Source: Brevundimonas sp. M20
GTDB taxonomy: Bacteria; Pseudomonadota; Alphaproteobacteria; Caulobacterales; Caulobacteraceae
Length of the DNA: 64,000 nucleotides
Assembly (NCBI RefSeq): GCF_006547065.1
Contig: NZ_CP041243.1
Span: forward strand, 2,123,001-2,187,000
Reading direction: 5' to 3'
The notes beneath the pieces are model-generated. The model made no database searches. It was given only the letters and a program-made list of their open reading frames with translations, and had not been told where the DNA came from. Positions 26,654 to 35,151 of the stretch are shown here, one piece after another. Within the stretch, counting starts at the first letter, position 1, and the number at the start of each line of letters is the position of its first letter. The position numbers and the translations under genes were made by a program.

Positions 26654-27904
26654 ATGCGGATTCTGCCTCCTGAACAGTCCGTGCTCGACCACGTCGCGGC
26701 ACGCGAAGCCGTGATCATCGGACGGGCGGTGGAGTGGGCGAACGTCAACTCCGGCAGCCGTCATGCCGCCGGGTTGAGCGCGGTCCTGGCCCTGCTCGAG
26801 ACCACGGCCCGCGCCCTGCCCGCGACCGTCGAGCGCATCCCCACGCAAGGCTCGACCACCGTCGCCGACGACGGCTCGGTGCGCGAGGAGGCTCACGCCG
26901 ACGCCCTGAAGATCACCTGTCGCCCCGACGCGCCGCTCCAGGTGGTGCTGACCGGCCACTACGACACCGTCTTCCCCGAGACCTCGGACTTCCAGACGGT
27001 CGTGACCCGCGCCGACGGCGCCCTGAACGGTCCCGGCATCGCCGACATGAAGGGCGGCATCTCCGTTCTCCTGGCCGCTCTCGAGGCCTTCGAGACCCAT
27101 CCGGATCGGGAGCGTGTCGGCTGGACCGTCCTTCTGTCGCCCGACGAGGAGATCGGCTCGCCCGCATCCGCCCCCCTGCTGGCGGAACTGGGCGCGCGCG
27201 GCCACGTCGGCATGACCTATGAACCCGCCCTGTCGGACGGCACGCTGGCGGGCGAGCGCAAAGGCAGCGGCAACTACCATCTGATCGTCACCGGCAAAGC
27301 CGCCCACGCGGGCCGGGCCTTCCATGAGGGCGCCAACGCCGTCGCCGGGGCCGCCATCATCGCCGCCCGCCTGCACGCCCTGAACGGCCAGCGCGACGGC
27401 GTCACCGTCAATGTCGCGAAGATCAGCGGCGGCGGCCCGCTCAATGTCGTCGCCGACAACGCCGTGGTCCGCTTCAACGTCCGCGTCCCGGACGCACAGT
27501 CCTCGGCCTGGATTTCGGAGACGGTCCGACAGATCGCCGCCGAGCCGCCCTTCCCCGGCCTGACGCTGGACCTGCACGGCGGCATGACCCGCGCGCCCAA
27601 GCCGATGGACGCCTCCCAGACCGCCCTGTTCGAGGCGGTGAAGGAAGCCGGCGCCCTGCTGGGCCAGACCATCGCGTGGAAGCCTTCGGGCGGCGTCTGC
27701 GAAGGTAACAACCTGCACGCCGCGGGCCTGCCCAACATCGACACCCTCGGCGTCCTTGGTGGCGACATCCATTCGGATCAGGAGTTCGCCTGGCCCGCCA
27801 GCTTCGTCGAGCGCGCCCAACTGAGTGCGCTCATCCTGTGCAAGATCGCCTCGGGCGAGATTGACGCCCTGAAACTGAAGTCCCTGCGTCTGGAGACGAT
27901 GTAA
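26654..27904 (+). CDS. M20-family metallohydrolase leading the arginine succinyltransferase operon
   Basis: A 416-residue M20/carboxypeptidase G2-like hydrolase. Metal-binding residues are visible: His-Tyr-Asp in Thr-Gly-His-Tyr-Asp-Thr-Val, Asp in Ile-Ala-Asp-Met-Lys-Gly-Gly, the Glu-Glu pair in Ser-Pro-Asp-Glu-Glu-Ile-Gly, Glu in Thr-Tyr-Glu-Pro-Ala, and C-terminal His in Gly-Asp-Ile-His-Ser. ATG 26654 matches homology. The gene is four bases from astA. Since astE is absent from the operon and M20 enzymes often remove N-acyl groups from amino acids, it may hydrolyse N-succinylglutamate; that is inferred from context. Confidence 0.9.
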   Translation: MRILPPEQSVLDHVAAREAVIIGRAVEWANVNSGSRHAAGLSAVLALLETTARALPATVERIPTQGSTTVADDGSVREEAHADALKITCRPDAPLQVVLTGHYDTVFPETSDFQTVVTRADGALNGPGIADMKGGISVLLAALEAFETHPDRERVGWTVLLSPDEEIGSPASAPLLAELGARGHVGMTYEPALSDGTLAGERKGSGNYHLIVTGKAAHAGRAFHEGANAVAGAAIIAARLHALNGQRDGVTVNVAKISGGGPLNVVADNAVVRFNVRVPDAQSSAWISETVRQIAAEPPFPGLTLDLHGGMTRAPKPMDASQTALFEAVKEAGALLGQTIAWKPSGGVCEGNNLHAAGLPNIDTLGVLGGDIHSDQEFAWPASFVERAQLSALILCKIASGEIDALKLKSLRLETM

Positions 27905-27908
27905 CCCC

Positions 27909-28916
27909 ATGCTCGTCGTCAGACCCGCCGGCCCCGCCGACCTCGACCATCTGCTCGAACTCGCCATCCTGTCGGGGCCGGGCTTCACCAGCCTGCCCGA
28001 AGACCCGGACCAGTTGGCCGAACGCCTCGACCTCAGCCGCGACAGCTTCGCGGGCGGCATGGAGCCGCATGAGCGCTGGTACACCCTGATGCTGGAGGAA
28101 TCCGAAACCGGCGACGTCGACGGCATCGGCTCGGTGAAGGCCTCGGTGGGCCTCAAACGCCCCTTCTTCAGCTTCCGGGTCGTCAGCAACGCCCAGTCCT
28201 CGCCGTCGCTTGGCATCAAGCTGGAACAGAAGACGCTGGTGCTGGTCAACGAATGCACCGGCTGGACCGAGGTCGGCTCCCTCTTCCTCAAGGCCGACCG
28301 GCGCAAGGGCGGCGCGGGCCGCCTGCTCAGCCAGTCGCGCTACATGCTGATCGGCGCCGAGCCGGAGCTGTTCAACGAGAACGTCCTGGCCGAGCTGCGC
28401 GGTGTCTTCACCCCCGACGGCGCCTGCCCCTTCTGGGACCATGTCGCCCACAAATTCTTCCCGATGGACTTCGATGAGGCGGACCGGATGACAGGCTCCA
28501 CCGACAAGCAGTTCATCCTCGATCTGGCCCCGCGCCATCCCATCTATGTCGAACTCCTGCCCGAGCCCGCTCGTGCGGTGATCGGCAAGGTGCACCCGCA
28601 GGGCGTGCCCGCCATGGCCCTGCTGGAGAGCGAGGGCTTCCGCCCCAACGGCCTGATCGACATCTTCGACGCCGGGCCGACCGTCTCCTGCCAACGGGAC
28701 AATATCCGCACCGTCCGCGACGCCCGCGCCCTGACCGTCGCCCTCGCCGACGAGGTCGAGGCCGAACTGCCCGCCCTGATCTCGACCGACAGCGTCGGCG
28801 CCTTCCGCGCCGTGCGCCAGCGCGCCCACCTTGAAGGCGACACCGCCACCCTCACCCGCGAAACCGCCGACGCGCTGAAGGTGCGTGCTGGCGATACTGT
28901 TCGCGTAAAGACCTGA
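27909..28916 (+). CDS. astA: Arginine N-succinyltransferase
   Basis: A 335-residue GNAT-fold enzyme transferring succinyl from succinyl-CoA to the alpha-amino group of arginine, the first step of the AST pathway. The N-terminus Val-Val-Arg-Pro-Ala, the motif Gly-Pro-Gly-Phe-Thr-Ser-Leu-Pro-Glu and the block Cys-Thr-Gly-Trp-Thr-Glu-Val-Gly-Ser-Leu-Phe-Leu are typical of AstA. The length fits the 340-residue enzyme. It follows the M20 gene by four bases and precedes astD by 15, so one transcript is likely. Confidence 0.95.
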   Translation: MLVVRPAGPADLDHLLELAILSGPGFTSLPEDPDQLAERLDLSRDSFAGGMEPHERWYTLMLEESETGDVDGIGSVKASVGLKRPFFSFRVVSNAQSSPSLGIKLEQKTLVLVNECTGWTEVGSLFLKADRRKGGAGRLLSQSRYMLIGAEPELFNENVLAELRGVFTPDGACPFWDHVAHKFFPMDFDEADRMTGSTDKQFILDLAPRHPIYVELLPEPARAVIGKVHPQGVPAMALLESEGFRPNGLIDIFDAGPTVSCQRDNIRTVRDARALTVALADEVEAELPALISTDSVGAFRAVRQRAHLEGDTATLTRETADALKVRAGDTVRVKT

Positions 28917-28931
28917 CGAAAGCAGACCCGA

Positions 28932-30386
28932 ATGACGCATTTCATCAACGGCGAATGGTTTGACGAAGGCCACGCGCGGTTCAACTCTACCGATCCGGCG
29001 ACGGGCGAGGTCGTCTGGGAAGGCTGGGACGCCTCGCAACTTGTCTGCGGCGACGCTACCGATGCCGCCCGTGACGCCTTCCCCGACTGGGCCGACCGCC
29101 CGCGTCAGGACCGCATCGACGCGGTGAAGCGCTATCAGGCCGTGCTCAAGGACCGCGCGCCGCAGATCGCCGAGGCCATCAGCCGCGAAACCGGCAAGGC
29201 CCTGTGGGAGACCACCACCGAACTTCAGGCCATGCAGGGCAAGGTCGACATCTCGATCCGCGCCTATGACGAGCGCACCGGCGAGCGCACCGCCGCCACC
29301 GCCTTCGGCTCCGCCACCCTGCGCCACCGCCCGCACGGCGTCGCGGCGGTTCTCGGGCCGTTCAACTTCCCCGGCCACCTGCCCAACGGCCATATCGTCC
29401 CGGCCCTGCTGGCGGGCGACACCGTGGTCTTCAAGCCATCGGAAGAGACGCCCCTGACCGGCCGGCTGATGGCTGAGTGCTTCGAAGCGGCCGACCTGCC
29501 GCGCGGGGTCTTTAACATGATCCAGGGCGGTCGCGACAGCGGCGCGGACCTGCTGAACAACGGCATCGACGCCCTGATGTTCACCGGCTCGGGCGCGGCG
29601 GGCGCCCACTTCCGGCGCAAGTTCGCGGACGATCCACACGTCATTCTCGCGCTGGAGCTGGGCGGCAACAATCCGCTGGTCGTCTGGGACGCCGCCGACG
29701 CCGAAGCCGTCGCGGGCATCGCCGTCCAGTCCGCCTTCATCACCACCGGCCAGCGCTGCTCCTGCGCCCGTCGTCTGATCGTGCCGGAAGGCCCGCAGGG
29801 CGATGCCATCGTGGACGCCATCGCCGCCCTCAGCGACCGCCTGATCTTCGCCCCCTGGAACAGCCCGACCGAGCCCTACGCCGGGCCGCTGATCTCCGAG
29901 AAGGCCGCCGCCGCCGCCCTTGCCGCCCTTCAGGAGCGCATCGACGCGGGCGCTCGGGTGATCCGCGCCTCCGGTCCGGTCGGCAACCTTCCCGGCGCCT
30001 TCGTCAAGCCCGCCATCATCGACGTCACCGGCGTCAGCGTCCCCGACGAGGAGATGTTCGCCCCCTTCCTGTCGGTGACCCGCGTGTCGTCCTTCGACGC
30101 CGCCATCGCCGAGGCCAACGCCACCCGCTACGGCCTCAGCGCCGGTCTGGTGTCGGATGATCCGGCCCACTGGCAGACCTTCATCCGCCGCATCCGCGCG
30201 GGCGTGGTCAACTTCAACCGTCCGACCACAGGCGCCGCGGGCGACATGCCCTTCGGCGGCCTCGGCGCCAGCGGCAACCACCGACCCAGCGCCTGGTACG
30301 CCGCCGACTACTGCGCCTATCCGGTCGCCAGTTTCGAAGCCGAGGCGGTGAAGAACATCGAGAGCGAGATCAAGGGGTTGAGCTGA
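28932..30386 (+). CDS. astD: N-succinylglutamate-semialdehyde dehydrogenase
   Basis: A 484-residue aldehyde dehydrogenase oxidising succinylglutamate semialdehyde with NAD. Catalytic Cys lies in Thr-Gly-Gln-Arg-Cys-Ser-Cys (near residue 280), Glu in Ala-Leu-Glu-Leu-Gly-Gly-Asn-Asn-Pro (near 246), and the Asn of Gly-Pro-Phe-Asn-Phe-Pro-Gly-His (near 147). The Gly-His-Leu-Pro-Asn-Gly-His-Ile-Val-Pro-Ala motif is characteristic of AstD. The 3' end overlaps the next gene by one base (TGATG). Fourth step of the AST route. Confidence 0.96.
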   Translation: MTHFINGEWFDEGHARFNSTDPATGEVVWEGWDASQLVCGDATDAARDAFPDWADRPRQDRIDAVKRYQAVLKDRAPQIAEAISRETGKALWETTTELQAMQGKVDISIRAYDERTGERTAATAFGSATLRHRPHGVAAVLGPFNFPGHLPNGHIVPALLAGDTVVFKPSEETPLTGRLMAECFEAADLPRGVFNMIQGGRDSGADLLNNGIDALMFTGSGAAGAHFRRKFADDPHVILALELGGNNPLVVWDAADAEAVAGIAVQSAFITTGQRCSCARRLIVPEGPQGDAIVDAIAALSDRLIFAPWNSPTEPYAGPLISEKAAAAALAALQERIDAGARVIRASGPVGNLPGAFVKPAIIDVTGVSVPDEEMFAPFLSVTRVSSFDAAIAEANATRYGLSAGLVSDDPAHWQTFIRRIRAGVVNFNRPTTGAAGDMPFGGLGASGNHRPSAWYAADYCAYPVASFEAEAVKNIESEIKGLS

Positions 30387-30913
30387 TGGAGTTTGATCGC
30401 TTCTCAAAGACGGAACGGATCAAGGCCGGGGGACGTGAACGCGCCCGTCGCCTGCGAAACGACCCAACCTGGACGGAAGCCAAACTCTGGGAACGCTTGC
30501 GGCTCCTGCCGATCCGCGTCCGACGACAGGCGCCCATCGGTCCCTACGTCGTGGACTTCGCTTGCCTTCGAGCAAAGCTGATCATTGAGGTCGATGGCGG
30601 CATCCATGGTCAGACAGATGTCGCCCTGCGTGATCTCAAACGGGATGAATGGCTAAGCGGCCAAGACTACCGCGTCCTGAGGATCGACAGCCGCCGCATC
30701 CCGGATGACCTCGACGCCGTCGTTGCTGAAATCGTTATGGCGATCCGCCAGACTTCTCCCCTTCCCCTCGAGGGGGAAGGGGCCGGGGGATGGGGTGCGC
30801 GCTCAATGCATGACGGATTGGCGCAAAAGGCGGGATCGAGCCCTTCGCGCCGCACCGGCCAACAGCCTGCCTCCACCCCTCCCAACCCTCCCCCTCGAGG
30901 GGAGGGCTTTTAA
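30386..30913 (+). CDS. DUF559 (Vsr-like endonuclease-fold) protein with repeat-derived C-terminus
   Basis: A 175-residue protein. Residues 10-120 are a DUF559 domain of the restriction-endonuclease-like superfamily (Vsr-related): Arg-Arg-Leu-Arg-Asn-Asp-Pro-Thr, Pro-Ile-Gly-Pro-Tyr-Val-Val-Asp-Phe-Ala and Ile-Ile-Glu-Val-Asp-Gly-Gly-Ile-His. The acidic Asp57 and Glu69-x-Asp could be metal ligands. Residues 125-175 are translated from the inverted-repeat element at 30758-30907, which also brings the stop codon that overlaps the astB start (TAATG). Function unknown. It interrupts an otherwise metabolic operon between astD and astB, with overlaps on both sides. Confidence 0.85.
   Translation: MEFDRFSKTERIKAGGRERARRLRNDPTWTEAKLWERLRLLPIRVRRQAPIGPYVVDFACLRAKLIIEVDGGIHGQTDVALRDLKRDEWLSGQDYRVLRIDSRRIPDDLDAVVAEIVMAIRQTSPLPLEGEGAGGWGARSMHDGLAQKAGSSPSRRTGQQPASTPPNPPPRGEGF
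30758..30907 (+). repeat. Inverted-repeat element forming the end of the DUF559 gene (copy B)
   Basis: Copy B begins with the same near-palindrome CCCCTTCCCCTCGAGGGGG and ends CCTCCCCCTCGAGGGGAGGG. Inner flanks GGCCGGGGGATGGGGTG and CCCAACCCT match copy A, and a central block around GGCGCA and ATCGA is also shared. Homology to copy A is clear, but the second palindrome lies in a different reading frame and the middle has diverged. Confidence 0.9.
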
Positions 30914-32244
30914 TGAGCGCCATCGAAGCCAATGCCGATGGCCTGATCGGGCCGACGCACTCCTACGCCGGGCTCAGCCCCGGCAACCTCGCCTCCAGCC
31001 GCAACGAGGGGCAGGCGTCCAATCCGCGCGCCGCCGTCCTGCAGGGCCTCGACAAGATGAAGCGGCTGGCCGACCTCGGCCTGCCCCAGTTCGTCCTGCC
31101 GCCGCACGAGCGGCCCAACCTGCCCTTCCTGCGCAGCCTGGGCTTCTCCGGCACGGACGCCCAAGTGCTCGAGCGCGCCTGGAAGGACGCCCCCACCTTC
31201 GCCGCCGCTGCCTGCTCGGCCTCGCCCATGTGGGCCGCCAACGCCGCGACGGTGACCCCGTCCGCCGACAGCGCCGACGGCCGGGTCCACTTCACCCCCG
31301 CCAACCTCGTCACCAACCTGCACCGCTCGCTGGAGCATCAGCAGACCAAGCGCGCGCTCGACGCCCTCTTCCCCGATCCCGCGCGCTTCGCCGTCCACGA
31401 CGCCCTGCCCTCCGTCGCCCATCTGGCCGACGAGGGCGCCGCCAACCATGTCCGCCTGTGCGCCGAGCATGGCTCGGAGGGCGTCAACCTGCTGGTCTGG
31501 GGGCGTGAGGCGTGGGAGCCGTGGACCGGCCCCTTCCCCGCCCGCCAGACGCGCGAGGCCTCCGAAGCTCTCGCCCGCCGCCACGGGGCCTCCGGCGCGG
31601 TTCTGGCCCGCCAGTCGAAGGCCGCCATCGCCGGCGGGACCTTCCACAATGACGTCGTCTGCGTCGGCGCGCTCGACACCCTGTTCCACCATCAACTCGC
31701 CTTCGAGGACACCGCCGGAACCCACGCCGCCATCCGCGCGGCCGCGAAAGGCTTCGAGCCCATCTTCGTTGAGGTGTCCGAGGCCGACCTCCCCCTCGCT
31801 GACGCCATCTCCAGCTATTTGTTCAACTCCATGCTGGTGCAGATCCCGGGCGAGGATCGCCTGACCCTGATCTGCCCGACCGAGACCCGGGACAACGCCC
31901 GCGCCCATGCGGTCGCCGAGGCTGTCGCCTCGTCCAACGGTCCCATCGGTCGGGTCGAGTACGTCGACGTGCGCCAGTCGATGCGCAACGGCGGCGGCCC
32001 CGCCTGCTTGCGTCTGCGCGTGGTGCTGAACGAGGCCGAGCTGGCCGCCACCAATCCGGACATGCGCCTGACCGACGACCTCCACGGCGCCCTCAGCGTC
32101 TGGGGCGCGACCTGGTATCGGGACGAGCTGAAGGTCGCTGACCTCGCCGACCCGGCCCTGCTGGACGAAAGCCGGGGCGCCCTGGACGAACTCACTTCCA
32201 TCCTCGGCCTGGGATCGGACTTCTATCCGTTCCAGCGGGACTGA
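30913..32244 (+). CDS. astB: N-succinylarginine dihydrolase
   Basis: A 443-residue amidinohydrolase-fold enzyme releasing two ammonia and CO2 from N-succinylarginine, giving N-succinylornithine. N-terminal Gly-Leu-Ile-Gly-Pro-Thr-His-Ser-Tyr-Ala-Gly-Leu-Ser and Asn-Leu-Ala-Ser are the signature. Catalytic His is in Ala-Gly-Gly-Thr-Phe-His-Asn-Asp (near residue 247) and Cys in the Gly-Gly-Gly-Pro-Ala-Cys-Leu-Arg-Leu-Arg segment (near 364). ATG 30913-30915 overlaps the preceding stop by one base. It lies just after repeat copy B, so its ribosome site (GAGGGG) is inside the repeat. Confidence 0.96.
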   Translation: MSAIEANADGLIGPTHSYAGLSPGNLASSRNEGQASNPRAAVLQGLDKMKRLADLGLPQFVLPPHERPNLPFLRSLGFSGTDAQVLERAWKDAPTFAAAACSASPMWAANAATVTPSADSADGRVHFTPANLVTNLHRSLEHQQTKRALDALFPDPARFAVHDALPSVAHLADEGAANHVRLCAEHGSEGVNLLVWGREAWEPWTGPFPARQTREASEALARRHGASGAVLARQSKAAIAGGTFHNDVVCVGALDTLFHHQLAFEDTAGTHAAIRAAAKGFEPIFVEVSEADLPLADAISSYLFNSMLVQIPGEDRLTLICPTETRDNARAHAVAEAVASSNGPIGRVEYVDVRQSMRNGGGPACLRLRVVLNEAELAATNPDMRLTDDLHGALSVWGATWYRDELKVADLADPALLDESRGALDELTSILGLGSDFYPFQRD

Positions 32245-32245
32245 G

Positions 32246-32857
32246 ATGCGCGCGCTCGCTCTCGCCTGCGCGATCCTCAGCCTGCTGATCCTCGCCGGCA
32301 TCACCCTGGGCGCCGGGGCCGCCTATCCCGGCTACGACCACCTGCGCCAGTTCATCAGCGAGCTGGGCGCCGACGGCGCCCTGACCGGCCCGCATGTCAG
32401 CCTGGCCTTCATCGTCTCCGGGGCCCTGCTGACCGTCTTCTGGCTGCTGTGCGCGGTCCTGTTTCCCCGCACGCCCCTGTTCCTGATCGGCTTCGGGCTC
32501 AGCGCCCTGAACGGGCTGGGCCTGATGTTCGGCGGCGTCTTCCCCTGCGACTTCGGCTGCGAACCCGGCGGCGTGACCCTGTCCGGAAGGCTGCACGAAA
32601 TCCTCGGCGGCGTCGGCTATATGGCGGGCGTGGCCGGCATCTTCCTGATCGGTCTGGCGGCTCGCAATCAGCCCGCCCTGCGCGGTCTGTTCACCCTCGG
32701 CCTGATCTGTGGCGTTCCGGCCCTCGCCGTGGTCTGGTTCGTCCAGCCGTGGTTCCACTGGCTGGGCGTGGCCCAGCGCATTCTCGAGACCGCCTTCGCC
32801 GTCTGGGCCGTGGGCGTCGCCCTCAGCCTTCGCCGCCTCCCGGAGACCGCCCGATGA
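32246..32857 (+). CDS. DUF998-like membrane protein
   Basis: A 203-residue protein with about six hydrophobic helices: residues 3-25, 50-75, 78-98, 115-135, 143-165 and 172-195. The layout and conserved Tyr-Asp-His-Leu-Arg-Gln-Phe-Ile-Ser-Glu-Leu-Gly-Ala near residue 30 match DUF998 membrane proteins, whose role is unknown. It lies one base after astB and overlaps the transporter gene by four bases (ATGA). Being in the AST operon, it may help uptake or signalling, but there is no direct evidence. Confidence 0.82.
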   Translation: MRALALACAILSLLILAGITLGAGAAYPGYDHLRQFISELGADGALTGPHVSLAFIVSGALLTVFWLLCAVLFPRTPLFLIGFGLSALNGLGLMFGGVFPCDFGCEPGGVTLSGRLHEILGGVGYMAGVAGIFLIGLAARNQPALRGLFTLGLICGVPALAVVWFVQPWFHWLGVAQRILETAFAVWAVGVALSLRRLPETAR

Positions 32858-34158
32858 CCGTCACCCCGACCACCGAAAGCATGTCCCCCGCCCGCCGCCT
32901 GCGGAACATCATCGGCGGCTCGGCGGGCAATCTGGTCGAGTGGTTCGACTGGTACGCCTATGCGGCCTTTACCCTGTATTTCGCCCCGGTCTTCTTCCCC
33001 AAGGGCGACACCACCGCCCAGCTGCTGTCCAGCGCCGCCATCTTCGCCGTCGGCTTCCTCATGCGCCCGGTCGGGGCGTGGATCATGGGCGTCTATGCCG
33101 ACCGCAAGGGTCGCAAGGCGGGCCTGACGCTGTCCGTCAGCCTGATGTGCGGCGGCAGCCTGATCATCGCCTGCACGCCCGGCTACGCCACCATCGGCCT
33201 CGCCGCCCCGGCGCTTCTGCTGCTCGCCCGCCTGATGCAGGGCCTCAGCGTCGGCGGCGAATACGGCTCCTCCGCCACCTACCTGTCCGAGATGGCGGCC
33301 AAGGCCCATCGGGGCTTCTGGTCCAGCTTCCAGTACGTGACCCTGATCTCGGGCCAGCTTCTGGCCCTGCTGCTGCTCATCGTGCTGCAGAACACCCTCA
33401 GCGAGGGCGACCTCGCCTCCTGGGGCTGGCGCATCCCCTTCTTCGTCGGCGCGGCGCTGGCGGTCATCGTCTTCTGGCTGCGCCGCCGTCTGGATGAGAC
33501 CCGCGCCTTCATCGCCTCGGACACGCAGGAAGCCCCGAAATCCAGCGCCCTGCTACTGTTCGTGAAGCATCCGAAGGAAGCGTTTCTGGTCATGGGCCTG
33601 ACCGCCGGGGGCACGCTGGCCTTCTACACCTACACGACCTACCTCCAGAAATTCCTGGTCAACACCAGCGGCTTCTCCAAGGACGCCGCCACCGAGATCA
33701 GCGCCGCGGCCCTGTTCCTGTTCATGTGCCTCCAGCCCGCCGTCGGAGCCCTGTCGGACCGCATCGGCCGCAAGCCGGTGATGGTCGCGTTCGGCGTTCT
33801 GGGCCTGCTGTTCACCGTGCCGATCATGACCCTGCTGGCCTCGGTCGATAATCCGTTCGTCGCCTTCGCCCTGGCCCTCGCGGCTCTGGTGATCGTCAGC
33901 GGCTATACGGCCATCAACGCCGTGGTGAAGGCCGAGCTGTTTCCCGCCCACATCCGCGCACTGGGCGTCGCCCTGCCCTACGCCATCGCCAACGCGGCCT
34001 TCGGCGGCACGGCCGAATACGTCGCCCTGTGGCTCAAGGGCGCCGGGATCGAAAGCGTCTATTTCTGGTACGTCACCGCCATGATCGGCGTGTCCCTGCT
34101 GGTCTACCTCTTCATGCGCGACACCAGGCATCACAGCCTGATCTCGCACGATGATTGA
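32854..34158 (+). CDS. MHS-type MFS transporter, alpha-ketoglutarate permease-like
   Basis: A 434-residue 12-helix proton symporter. The N-terminal Ile-Ile-Gly-Gly-Ser-Ala-Gly-Asn-Leu-Val-Glu-Trp-Phe-Asp-Trp-Tyr motif is typical of the metabolite:H+ symporter subfamily (KgtP, ProP, ShiA). The second-loop motif Gly-Val-Tyr-Ala-Asp-Arg-Lys-Gly-Arg and Gly-Gly-Glu-Tyr-Gly-Ser near residue 135 support it. I assign KgtP-like (dicarboxylate) on the strong resemblance and operon context, since the AST pathway yields glutamate and succinate; arginine or another acid is possible. ATG 32854 overlaps the preceding stop. Last gene of the operon. Confidence 0.85.
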   Translation: MTVTPTTESMSPARRLRNIIGGSAGNLVEWFDWYAYAAFTLYFAPVFFPKGDTTAQLLSSAAIFAVGFLMRPVGAWIMGVYADRKGRKAGLTLSVSLMCGGSLIIACTPGYATIGLAAPALLLLARLMQGLSVGGEYGSSATYLSEMAAKAHRGFWSSFQYVTLISGQLLALLLLIVLQNTLSEGDLASWGWRIPFFVGAALAVIVFWLRRRLDETRAFIASDTQEAPKSSALLLFVKHPKEAFLVMGLTAGGTLAFYTYTTYLQKFLVNTSGFSKDAATEISAAALFLFMCLQPAVGALSDRIGRKPVMVAFGVLGLLFTVPIMTLLASVDNPFVAFALALAALVIVSGYTAINAVVKAELFPAHIRALGVALPYAIANAAFGGTAEYVALWLKGAGIESVYFWYVTAMIGVSLLVYLFMRDTRHHSLISHDD

Positions 34159-34166
34159 GCCATCTT

Positions 34167-34190
34167 CCTTCTCTCCTCCGGGGGAGAAGG
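34167..34190. terminator. Palindrome between convergent transporter and phhA genes
   Basis: CCTTCTC pairs with GAGAAGG around a CCTCCGG core. It lies between two convergent stops and may terminate both, but lacks a long T tract. It also resembles a worn half of the CCTTCCCC repeat family. Confidence 0.45.
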
Positions 34191-34194
34191 ATCA

Positions 34195-35070
34195 TCACGC
34201 CGCGAACCGCCCGCCCTTGGCCGCATAGGCCTGCGTGCCCTCGGTGAAGACCTCGTCCGTCGGCAGGATGGTCTCGATCGGAATGGCCTCCGCGCCCTTC
34301 AGCCGCTCATAGATCGGGCCGAAGTCCTTCAGGGTCTCGCCCTTCAGCGCCTCGATGCTTTCAATCACGAAATAGACCTGCTGGAAGTCGTCGATCCGGT
34401 AGAGGGTCTTCATCACCCGCTCCAGATCAAAGCCGATCCGGTTCGGCGACGGGTCTTCCAGCGCGAACACGCTCTCGGTCGCCGAGGACACGATCCCCGC
34501 GCCGTAGATGCGCAGCTGGTCGGCCTCCTTCATCAGGCCGAACTCGACCGTGTACCAGTACAGCCGCGCCAGATTGGGCAGCATGCCCAGCGCCGCCGCC
34601 CGCTGCCCACCCTTGCCGTAGGCCTCCATATAGGCGGCGAAGTCCGGGTCGGTCAGCATCGGCACATGGCCGAACACATCGTGGAAGATGTCCGGCTCCT
34701 GCAGGTAGTCCAGCTGGTCCGGCTTGCGGATGAACTGGCCCGAGGGGAAGCGTCGGTTGGCCAGATGATCGAAGAACACCTCGTCCGGCACCAGCCCGGG
34801 AACACACACCACGGTCCAGCCGGTCAGGGCCTGCAGCTTGGGGTTCATCAGCGAGAAGTCCGGGATGCCGCCCGTGTTCAGGTCCAGCGCCTCCAGACCC
34901 TTGAAGAAGACGTCGGCGGCGCGGCCGGGCAGGATCTTCATCTGCCGGGCGTACAGGGTGTCCCAGGTCTTGTGCTCGGTCTCGGTATAGGCGCGCCAGT
35001 CCTGCGGAATCGTCCAGTCCTCGGCGGCCCCTTCGGGCGGCTTGTCAAAGACGTGCTCGAAATCAGACAT
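34195..35070 (-). CDS. phhA: Phenylalanine 4-monooxygenase
   Basis: A 291-residue pterin-dependent enzyme converting phenylalanine to tyrosine. Iron ligands are His and His in Phe-His-Asp-Val-Phe-Gly-His-Val-Pro and Glu in Trp-Tyr-Thr-Val-Glu-Phe-Gly. The Val-Cys-Val-Pro-Gly and Phe-Pro-Ser-Gly-Gln-Phe-Ile-Arg motifs fit bacterial PhhA. No phhB (pterin dehydratase) lies beside it. It stands alone on the minus strand; its promoter lies near 35080-35150, between phhA and hspQ. Confidence 0.96.
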   Translation of the reverse strand: MSDFEHVFDKPPEGAAEDWTIPQDWRAYTETEHKTWDTLYARQMKILPGRAADVFFKGLEALDLNTGGIPDFSLMNPKLQALTGWTVVCVPGLVPDEVFFDHLANRRFPSGQFIRKPDQLDYLQEPDIFHDVFGHVPMLTDPDFAAYMEAYGKGGQRAAALGMLPNLARLYWYTVEFGLMKEADQLRIYGAGIVSSATESVFALEDPSPNRIGFDLERVMKTLYRIDDFQQVYFVIESIEALKGETLKDFGPIYERLKGAEAIPIETILPTDEVFTEGTQAYAAKGGRFAA

Positions 35071-35151
35071 GGCGGCGCTCCTGGCACTTCGGGCTCTGAC
35101 GGCCCCTTGTCTGTCAATCTAGAACCGCCCGCCCGGCCACGCCAGCACCGT

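Noticed and set aside
27831-30407. 858-codon minus-strand open frame antisense to astA and astD
   Set aside because: It is a shadow of two strongly supported enzymes and its product is low-complexity Gly/Val/Arg.
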